From positions 1-51,739 of the forward strand of contig NZ_JALJDX010000188.1 in the NCBI RefSeq assembly GCF_022952855.1: a DNA stretch of 51,739 nucleotides, given 5' to 3'. The notes beneath the pieces were generated by a model, which ran no database searches, was not told where the DNA came from, and saw nothing but the letters and a program-made list of their open reading frames with translations. Below are positions 24,651 through 32,300 of this stretch, piece by piece. This DNA comes from Pseudomonas sp. RGM2987 (GTDB taxonomy: Bacteria > Pseudomonadota > Gammaproteobacteria > Pseudomonadales > Pseudomonadaceae). How positions within the stretch are numbered: the first letter of the stretch is position 1; every line of letters starts with the position of its first letter. The position numbers and the translations under genes were made by a program.

Positions 24651-25977
24651 GGAGATAGCCTTGGCGTAGTTGCTCCAGCGCCTGACGGTGCGGCTGATGC
24701 AACACAATACGCGGGCGAACGCGTTGGAGTTGCACAATCGCCGCGTCCACGCTCGCCGCCCGGCCGCTGTGCAGCAACCAGGCGAGCACTGCCGTGGCGC
24801 TACGCGAATAGCCCAGCGCGCAGCAGACCAGCACCGGCCCGTGTTGACGCAGGCTCTCGATAGCCCGGGCGGCCTCAAGACATTGCTCGGCGGTCGGCGC
24901 GGTGAGGTCGAGCACCGGCAACGATCGATAGGCGATCCCGGTACTGTCCATGGACATTTCGGCACACAGATCGAGCACCCCGGTAAAGGCGCTGTCCTTC
25001 AATTCCAACGGCGTGGGAATCCGCCCCAGCCAGACGTTATCCGTCACGTGATCCGGCAGCGGGTGCTTACGCGTCCACCAGCGGGAATTGATCCAGGCCG
25101 CGGCGAGATAGGGCGCCAACAGCCAGCGCACCGCCGGGCTCAGTTGGCCATCGGCACGTTTCTGAAAGCCACTGGCATCGAACAACAGATAGTTCAGCGC
25201 CACCCACAGCACCGCAACCGCCGGCCAGATCAACCACAGCCACGCGCCGCCGAAGGCAAACGCCGGGATGAACAACGCCGCAGCGCCCAAACCATACCGC
25301 AATGCCAATTGCAGGCGGCTGCGGTCAGCCGTCAGGCGAGCACTTTGCAGCGGGCTCGGCCGGTCCAGCGGCCACAGCCAGACACACAACCAACCGGCCA
25401 ACGCACCGGTGGGCAGGTCAATGAAGTGATGCTGATAAGTCGTCAGCACCGACACGCCAATCAGCGCGAACCAGCCGTGCATCAGCCAGCGCCAGAACCC
25501 TTGCAGGTGCCGCTGATAGCAGACCCAGAGGATCACCAGCAAGGCGATGTGCAGCGACGGCGCCTGATTGAACGGCTTGTCGAACCCCGCCAGCACCTCG
25601 AACAGCCAACCGAACACCCCGTCCATTTCCGGGCGGGGGAAGGTAAAACGCAGCGGCCAGAGCAAAAAGCAACTGACCGCAATCACCTGGGCCGTCAGCA
25701 AGCGCAGGGCATGGCGCTTGAGTTCGTCGCGGCTGGTGGGCAACAGCAGGGACAGGCCGTACAGCAGATCGATCGACCAATAGGGCACGATGGTCCAGGC
25801 CATGAACGGCATGTGGCTTTCCCAGCCGAACACCAGCGTGCCGACGTCGTCACGCTGGGCGGTGACCCAGGTGGCGAAGCCGTAGGTGCTGAAGAACAGC
25901 GGCGCCAGCAACAGCAGCCACAGCACCGCCGGTTTCAGCAGGGCGGGCTCGCGGGTCGGTGCGATGACGGCACTCAT
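24640..25977 (-). CDS. ynbD: PAP2 phosphatase-dual-specificity phosphatase fusion (YnbD-like)
   Basis: The 445-residue protein has an N-terminal polytopic PAP2 region with APSLHIALLVIL and TYQHHFIDLPTG (the phosphatidate-phosphatase His motifs, about residues 150-220). A C-terminal cysteine phosphatase domain follows, with C386-ALGYS-R392, the CX5R loop. The usual His before the Cys is itself Cys (VCCALG). Such a pair could remove phosphate from a lipid such as a phosphatidyl-alcohol phosphate. The ATG at 25977 overlaps the preceding stop by 1 bp (TAATG). It matches E. coli YnbD in domain plan and neighbourhood. Confidence 0.88.
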   Translation of the reverse strand: MSAVIAPTREPALLKPAVLWLLLLAPLFFSTYGFATWVTAQRDDVGTLVFGWESHMPFMAWTIVPYWSIDLLYGLSLLLPTSRDELKRHALRLLTAQVIAVSCFLLWPLRFTFPRPEMDGVFGWLFEVLAGFDKPFNQAPSLHIALLVILWVCYQRHLQGFWRWLMHGWFALIGVSVLTTYQHHFIDLPTGALAGWLCVWLWPLDRPSPLQSARLTADRSRLQLALRYGLGAAALFIPAFAFGGAWLWLIWPAVAVLWVALNYLLFDASGFQKRADGQLSPAVRWLLAPYLAAAWINSRWWTRKHPLPDHVTDNVWLGRIPTPLELKDSAFTGVLDLCAEMSMDSTGIAYRSLPVLDLTAPTAEQCLEAARAIESLRQHGPVLVCCALGYSRSATAVLAWLLHSGRAASVDAAIVQLQRVRPRIVLHQPHRQALEQLRQGYLHEQ

Positions 25978-27734
25978 TACTGCACGCGCTGAGCCAGCGA
26001 AACGCTGAAGATGCCCCACTCATCGACCCGCAGGGTGATCTTGCGGAAACCGGCCGCCTCGACCAACTGATCCATTTCCGCCTGGCTGCGCCGACGCATC
26101 ACCCAGGCCTGGCCGGCGCGGTGGCTGGTCAGGGCGCGGGCAATCAGCTCCAGTTGCGGATGCCACGGCTGGCCGGTGTAGACCAGGAACCCGCCTGGCT
26201 CTACTGCTTCCGCCAGACCGGCGAGCGAGCCGCCGACCATCTGGTTATCGGCAAACAGCTCATACAAACCGGACACCACCGCAAGGGTCGGCTTCGGCTC
26301 CAGGGCGGCCAGATCCTCGCGGTCGAAGGCATCGCCCTTGACGAACCGTGCGATCTCGCCCAAGCCTTTCTCGACGATCAGCGCACTGCCGTCCCGCACG
26401 TTGATGTCGCTGTAGTCCCGTAGCAGGATCGATTCCGGCAACGGGCTGACCCCTTGCAGCGCTTCGAGAATGTAGCGGCCATGGCCGGCGGCGATGTCGA
26501 CTATGCGCACTTCGCGATTCTCTTCGCGCAGCTTGCCCATCGCCAGGCGCAGCAGTTCTTCCACATTCAATTTGCGTTGGCGAATGCCGCGCCAGCCGAT
26601 GGAGTTCAGGTAATTCTTGTCGATCATCCGGCCTACCGCCGAGGTGCCGGTGGGGCGGTTGCGGTAGACGTAATCCAGGGTGCTACCGGAGTCGAACCCG
26701 GTGTCGAAACCCAGCTTGACCCCGTCCGACAAGCCGCTGCCGAAACGCATGCTGGCGCGGGTCATGCGCCAGTACAGGTCGCGCAACGAGTTGTGCGGCA
26801 GTGGCGTCGCCAGGCACTCGGCCTCGGCGCAGGTCGCGCCGATGCGATCAGCGTCCAGCAGGGAAGGGCGCTCCAGCGGGCGCTCGAAATTCTGCAGGAT
26901 GAAGCGTCGGGCACTGGCGATGGCGGGTGCACGGTTCTTCTCGCCCAGGGTGTCGTGGAAAAAACCTGGCAGGATGTGCTTTTCTTTGCGCAGGCTGCCC
27001 AGTCGCTCGAAGAATTGCTCCTGGGGTTTGCGATGCACCACAAAGTCCGAGCCGGAGATCAACAGTTGCGTCGGCACCTGGATCGCCTGGGCGTCGGCGA
27101 CCACGCGGTCGGCGGCTTCGTACAGGCCCAGCAGCACGTTCACCGAAATCGCCTTGGTGATCAGTGGATCGCTGTCGTAGGACGCCACGCGCTCCGGATC
27201 ATGGCTGAGGAATTTCGCCTTGACGTAACTGTTGACGAAAAAGTTGCCGCGAAACTTGCGCATCAGCGCCAGCCCCGGCCGGGCGAACGGCACATAGAGC
27301 TTGACCTTGAACGCCGGCGACGCCAGCACCAGCGAGCGAATGCGCGGCGCGTAGTCGTGGACCCAGGTAGACGCAATCACCGCGCCGACGCTCTGCGCCA
27401 CCACGGCAATGTTTTGCTCGTCGATCTGATGCGCTGCGCCGATGTGATCGCAGAAAGTCTGCACATCCCGCGCACTGGTGGCGAAACTCGGGCTGTCGCC
27501 CCGCTCGCCGGGGGACTGGCCGTGGCCGCGTGCGTCCCAGGCAAAGAATTCGAAGCCGGGCAAATCCAGCTCATCCACCAGGTGCGCGATGCGCCCGGAG
27601 TGTTCGTGACCACGGTGAAACAACAGCACCGCCTGGCGTGGTTCGCCTGGGGTTTCGGCCACGGCGGGCCAGTGCCGGTAGAACAATTCCACGCCATCAT
27701 GGGTGGTGAACGTCCGGTTTTGAGCTTCGCGCAT
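25977..27734 (-). CDS. ynbC: Alpha/beta-hydrolase and SAM-methyltransferase fusion (YnbC-like)
   Basis: Residues 1-300 form a lysophospholipase-like alpha/beta hydrolase: oxyanion-side LLFHRGHEHSGR, WDARGHGQSPGERG, the nucleophile in VAQSVGA (S115) and a late His in PGFFHDTLG. Residues 330-585 form a class I methyltransferase with IVDIAAGHGRYILEAL as motif I. The fused plan is that of E. coli YnbC. One protein that can both deacylate and methylate would fit remodelling of a lipid or lipid head group. AAAGGAA precedes the ATG at 27734. It lies 11 bp after ynbA. Confidence 0.9.
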   Translation of the reverse strand: MREAQNRTFTTHDGVELFYRHWPAVAETPGEPRQAVLLFHRGHEHSGRIAHLVDELDLPGFEFFAWDARGHGQSPGERGDSPSFATSARDVQTFCDHIGAAHQIDEQNIAVVAQSVGAVIASTWVHDYAPRIRSLVLASPAFKVKLYVPFARPGLALMRKFRGNFFVNSYVKAKFLSHDPERVASYDSDPLITKAISVNVLLGLYEAADRVVADAQAIQVPTQLLISGSDFVVHRKPQEQFFERLGSLRKEKHILPGFFHDTLGEKNRAPAIASARRFILQNFERPLERPSLLDADRIGATCAEAECLATPLPHNSLRDLYWRMTRASMRFGSGLSDGVKLGFDTGFDSGSTLDYVYRNRPTGTSAVGRMIDKNYLNSIGWRGIRQRKLNVEELLRLAMGKLREENREVRIVDIAAGHGRYILEALQGVSPLPESILLRDYSDINVRDGSALIVEKGLGEIARFVKGDAFDREDLAALEPKPTLAVVSGLYELFADNQMVGGSLAGLAEAVEPGGFLVYTGQPWHPQLELIARALTSHRAGQAWVMRRRSQAEMDQLVEAAGFRKITLRVDEWGIFSVSLAQRVQ

Positions 27735-27745
27735 TGCAAGTTCCT

Positions 27746-28369
27746 TTATGCTGAGGGAGCGTTTTCCTTCACCTGGTCCAGGCCCTGACGCACCCGGTTG
27801 ACCAAGGTATAAACCAGCAGGGCGGCCACGACCGCCATCACACCATCGACCCACAGCGCCCCGAGCCAGCCCAGGGCAATACCGGTCGCCAACACGCCAA
27901 ACACAAAGGCCCGGTCACTCTTGCCCATCGGCCCGTCATAACGCCGCGAAGCCCCGACCATCGCCCCCAGCACACCGGCGTACTCACTGAACAACGCCAA
28001 CAGCGTAACCAACAACACCAGCAACAGACTGGCATCGGGAATCAGGGCAAACGGGAGGATCAAGGCCGCGTCGGCGATGATATCGCAGAGCTCATTCAGG
28101 TACGCGCCCAGATGCGATTGCTGGCCGAACTCCCGGGCGAGCATGCCATCCACGGCGTTCAAGGCCATGCGCAGGAACATCCAGATCGGCACCAGCACGA
28201 AGACCCACGGGTGCTGGGCAAACCCGGCAACCACCGCACCGATCAGCACCGAAACCACACCGGCCAGCAAAGTGATCTGGTTAGCGGTGGTGCCATTGTC
28301 GTAAAGCCGCTGGACGGCAGGCCGCAGCAGGTTCTGGAAGGCGGGTTTGAGCTGGTAGATCGAGGGCAT
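27746..28369 (-). CDS. ynbA: CDP-alcohol phosphatidyltransferase (YnbA-like)
   Basis: The 207-residue integral membrane enzyme, with about six helices, should transfer the phosphatidyl group from CDP-diacylglycerol to an alcohol. The family motif DGx2ARx8Gx3Dx3D is present as DGMLARE, then GAYLNELCD. The third acidic position is therefore Asn rather than Asp, while the last Asp is kept. E. coli YnbA has, as far as I recall, the same Asn, so it may mark this branch. The acceptor alcohol is unknown. First gene of the cluster; the promoter was not identified in the 170 bp upstream. Confidence 0.9.
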   Translation of the reverse strand: MPSIYQLKPAFQNLLRPAVQRLYDNGTTANQITLLAGVVSVLIGAVVAGFAQHPWVFVLVPIWMFLRMALNAVDGMLAREFGQQSHLGAYLNELCDIIADAALILPFALIPDASLLLVLLVTLLALFSEYAGVLGAMVGASRRYDGPMGKSDRAFVFGVLATGIALGWLGALWVDGVMAVVAALLVYTLVNRVRQGLDQVKENAPSA

Positions 28370-28540
28370 CGGAGCGAAATCTCAGGCCGGTTTTTCGGAT
28401 GAACGGAGTGCAGCTGCGAGATTACGACAGGTTGAGGGATCGCTGGGGGGAATTTCTCGGGAATGCGTGAGAATAGGCATTTGCTGACGGAAATTTCATT
28501 CGACAAGCCGTTCTTTGGCCGCCTCCGTGGCCTGCCTTCT

Positions 28541-28800
28541 GTGGGAGCAAAGCTTGCTCGCGAGGCGGCCTGACAGTCCCGACCTGGCGCTTGCAGCCAT
28601 ACCTCAATCCACTGTGGGAGCGAGCCTGCTCGCGAGACGACCTGACAGCCGACCTATCCCTTACAGCCATGCCCCAATCCCATTGTGGGAGCGGGCTTGC
28701 CCGCGAAGACGGCCTGAAAGCCGAACTATTTCTACCGGCTGTACTGCGATCCAATTGTGGGAGCGAGCCTGCCCGCGATGGCGGCCTGGCAGGTTGTATG
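28541..28800. repeat. Four-unit tandem REP array, about 72-bp period
   Basis: Heads of the GTGGGAGC family start at 28541, 28614, 28685 and 28757 (steps 73, 71, 72), all in the same orientation. Each is followed by GCGA, a GGCCTG(A/G)NAG tail and a similar spacer ending in CAATCCA. Direct repetition differs from the inverted pairs elsewhere. Confidence 0.85.
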
Positions 28801-28829
28801 GTTTTTGACCGGGGTGCATATCCATTGCT

Positions 28830-29150
28830 GCGGTAACGGCCACTTAGGGTTCCGCCCTGACGGCGGCTCACTTTTTTTCAAACGCCAAAAAAAGTAAGCA
28901 AAAAAGGCTGTGCCCCACCACTGGGCACCTCGCCTAGGCTCGGTGTTCCCGAACGAAGGCATTGCTCCGTGGGCCCGCCGCGAAGGGTCATCCATGACCC
29001 AGCGCGGCTATCCCGGCATCCATGCCGGGATGCCCACTACGCAATGCCTGCGTTCGGCCCTTGTGGTTAACGGGGCGCTCAAGATCAAAAGCCAGAGCAA
29101 AAGCGAGGCGGTCTGGCAGACAGTGTATTTCTCCGAGCTTACCCAGATCC
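28830..29150. repeat. Structured intergenic element, likely dispersed in Pseudomonas
   Basis: No gene. The block contains two successive hairpins with the same TCCA loop: GGGTCA/TGACCC (28985-29000, extended by CCGCG/CGCGG outside) and TCCCGGCA/TGCCGGGA (29011-29030). I recall very similar blocks in many Pseudomonas genomes, but this was not checked. Short open frames across it look spurious. Confidence 0.5.
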
Positions 29151-29153
29151 AAC

Positions 29154-29241
29154 TGTGGGGCTTGCCCGCGAAGACGGCCTGACAGGCGACCTATCTCGCG
29201 CGGCATACCCCAAGCCAACTGTGGGAGCGAGCCTGACAGCA
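29154..29241. repeat. Two further direct REP units
   Basis: A head beginning GTGGGG at 29154 lacks the GAGCG step, and one at 29221 is cut short after GCGAGCCTGACAG; they are 67 bp apart. Both are decayed relatives of the array at 28541. No gene lies between 29241 and the rhs start. Confidence 0.75.
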
Positions 29242-29367
29242 CCCAATCCCTTCCGGCCGTACCGCGATTTACCGAATCGCCCTACACCCACCGCTTCTTT
29301 CCCTGACTTAATTCCTCAGCCAACCTCGGCAAAGTCTCGCGTCCGTCCCGTTACGCGAGATTCCTGC

Positions 29368-32300
29368 ATGTTCGTCCGCGACAAACACCTGGCTATGAAC
29401 AACACCATCGGCCTGTTGGTGGTGGCGGCCATGGATCCCGAGCGGCCGGATGTCGACGCGGTGCTGGCGGATTTTCGCAGTTGCCTGAACGACTACGACG
29501 CCTGGGCTGAGAGTTTCTGGACCGGCTGGGCGCTGGATCTGGAGCAGGTATTCAAGGTCGGCAACGAGGTCTCGCTGGCGGCGCCGAAAAATCTGAATGA
29601 ACCCATCAGCGCTACGGTAACGGCCTGTCCAGCAGGCGGTCCGTTGACGCTGGTGCACATGTTTCAGGCGGCGCGTTTCGTGCCGATCGGCGACACGCCG
29701 GTGATGCTGGAGCCGGTGACTGGAGGCGCGCCGGGGCAGGAGACGTTCGGCGAGCCCGTCCATCACGTGATCGGCCCCAGCGGCATCCTGGAAATCCCCG
29801 AGTGCTGGCGCGGACATCGCTATCGCATCACTTTTTTTCCTCAGGTCACAGCCGATCACGTCAAGGCGCTTTATGCGTCCTACCAGGGGGTGATTGCCGA
29901 ACTGGAGGGCTGGCTGAAGGCGGAGTGGGAAGGCGAATTTCAACCGCTGTGGAGCGAATTTTCCGACGCTGGTTTCCTTGAACGCTACGGGGTGTTGCAG
30001 CAAGCCGATTGGCGCGGTTTTGAAAAGGCCCTGCATGGGTTGTGGGACGACGTTAAGCAGGTATTCGAGCTGTTGGCGGATCTGCAGGCCAACAGCGAAA
30101 AACTGCTGGAATACCTGATCCCGGCCGAGCTTGAACAACTGCTCAAAGCCTCCACCGAGGCGATTGCCAAAGGCTTGATGGTGTTGAGCGACGAGCCGTC
30201 GCTCTTCATTCACATGGCGGCCTTCGCCAGTTGGCTGCGGATGCTGCCGCCGCAATACCTGGCCGAAGTTGTCGGTGGGGTACGCGCCTCGGTTCTGATC
30301 AATTTCCTACTGACTCGTTTGACCGGCGCACTCGGCCTGGGCGTGCGCATGAGTGGCAAGGTGCTGGATCGAGTCCAGTCGGGACGGGCCCGGCAATGGT
30401 TGCAGGCGTCGAGCCAGAGGTTGGGACAGCTCACCACTAACCGGCTCGATCAACACGCCGATGTGCTGAAACCGCTGGTGGTCAGTGCCCAGGGTGCGCC
30501 ATTGAAGCCGACCCCTGTCGGACCTTTGAACATCACCCCTGAGCACGCGCCAGCGCTGTCTGTCAGCAACCCCGCTGCTGTGGCGCGGGAAAAGTCCCGA
30601 GGCTCCACCCAGCTCAGCAAACACGAACCCCACGACGACGCCCCCGCCCAATCGAAAAACCCCAACGGTGACAGCGCCGACACCGCCGAGCAGACCGCCA
30701 CCAGTGGCTGCCCGGTGTCGATGGTCACCGGCGAAGAACTGCTGACCCTGGAAGACGGCACCCTCGATGGTCGCCTGCCATTCGTCTTCACCCGCTTGTA
30801 CCGCACCAGCGCCGCCGACCTGGACATCGGGCTCGGACGCGGCTGGAGCCATGCCCTGGCCCATCGCCTGCTGCTGGACGGCGAGCAGGTCACCTGGATC
30901 GACCAGGAAAACCGCCGTACGACGTTTCCGTTGCCCACCACCCAACGACCGGCTATCCACAACAGCCTGGCCCGCGCCGCCATCTACCTGGGCGTTGAAC
31001 CGGACGAACTGATCATCGCCCAGCCCGGCGACCAGGCACCTTTCCTACACTTTCGCGACGGTCATCTGACCGCTCTCAGTGATCGGTACGACAACCGCCT
31101 GACCATTCAGCGCAACATCCATGGCGACATCAGCCGCCTGGACAACGGCGCCGGTCGCGCCCTGCGGCTGCGCTACGAGCAGCGGCACCTGATCGCCGTC
31201 GACTATCAGACTTTCCACCCAGCCAATACCCACGACGACGCCTGGCGTACCGAACAAACACTGGCGTCCTACCGCTACGACGGACGTTTCCGACTGATCG
31301 AGGCGACCAACGCCGCCGGTGAAAGCGAGCGCTACGACTACGACGACCGCCACGTCATCCTCCAGCGGCAACTGGCCGGTGGCGCGAGCTTCTTCTGGGA
31401 ATGGCAGGGCGCCGGCCCGGCGGCGCGCTGTGTCCGGCACTGGGCGTCGTTCGCGCAGATGGACAGCCGCTACACCTGGGGCGAGGACGGCCACGTCACG
31501 GTCCGGCACCTGGATGGCAGCCAGGAAATCTACGCGCACGACGACCGGGCGCGGCTGGTGCGCAAGGTCGAGCCCGATGGCGGCGAGCACCTCAAGGCCT
31601 ATGACGACCAGGGCCGGTTGATCGCCGAGCAGGACGCTCTGGGCGCCGTCACCGAATACCGTTACGACGATGTCGGACGCCTGGTGGCGCTGATTGCGCC
31701 GGATGAAGTGCCGACATCCTACGAATACCGCAACGGTTTCCTGCACGCCCGCTCCCGCGGCAACGCCACCTGGATCTACCAGCGCAACGACCAGGGCGAC
31801 ATCACTCGCCAGACCGACCCCGACGGCCACGTCACCTTCTACAAATACGACGGGCAAGGCCGACTGTTGGAAACCTGCCACCCCGACGGCAGTTTCCACC
31901 GGCTGAGCTGGAATGCCCTCGGCCAGTTGACGGAAGAAACCCTGCCCGATGGCTCTCGCCGGGTTTTTGCCTACGACGCCCGGGGGCGTTTGTTGAGTCG
32001 CCAGGATGAACACGGCGCACTCACCCATTACCAATGGGACGCCATGGGCCGGTTGCTCCAGACCACCTCGCCAACGGGCGCGATCCGGGCCTGGACCTAC
32101 AACGCCTACGGCAAGGTCACCGCCGAGCGCGATGAGCTGGGGCGCGTCACCCGTTACGAATACGCCGACGACCTGCACCTGGTCAGGCGCCGCCTCAACC
32201 CCGACGGCACGCAGCTCAAGTACCGCTACGACTCGGCGCGGCTGTTGCTGACCGAGATCGAAAACGAACGCGGCGAAACCTATCAGCTGGACTACACGCC

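Noticed and set aside
28541..28800. CRISPR array
   Set aside because: Period about 72 bp with REP-type palindromic heads and similar rather than unique spacers; no cas genes in the window.
28910..29182. Short open frames in the structured block upstream of rhs
   Set aside because: They cross the two hairpins and REP units; reading frames in repeated palindromes are expected by chance.
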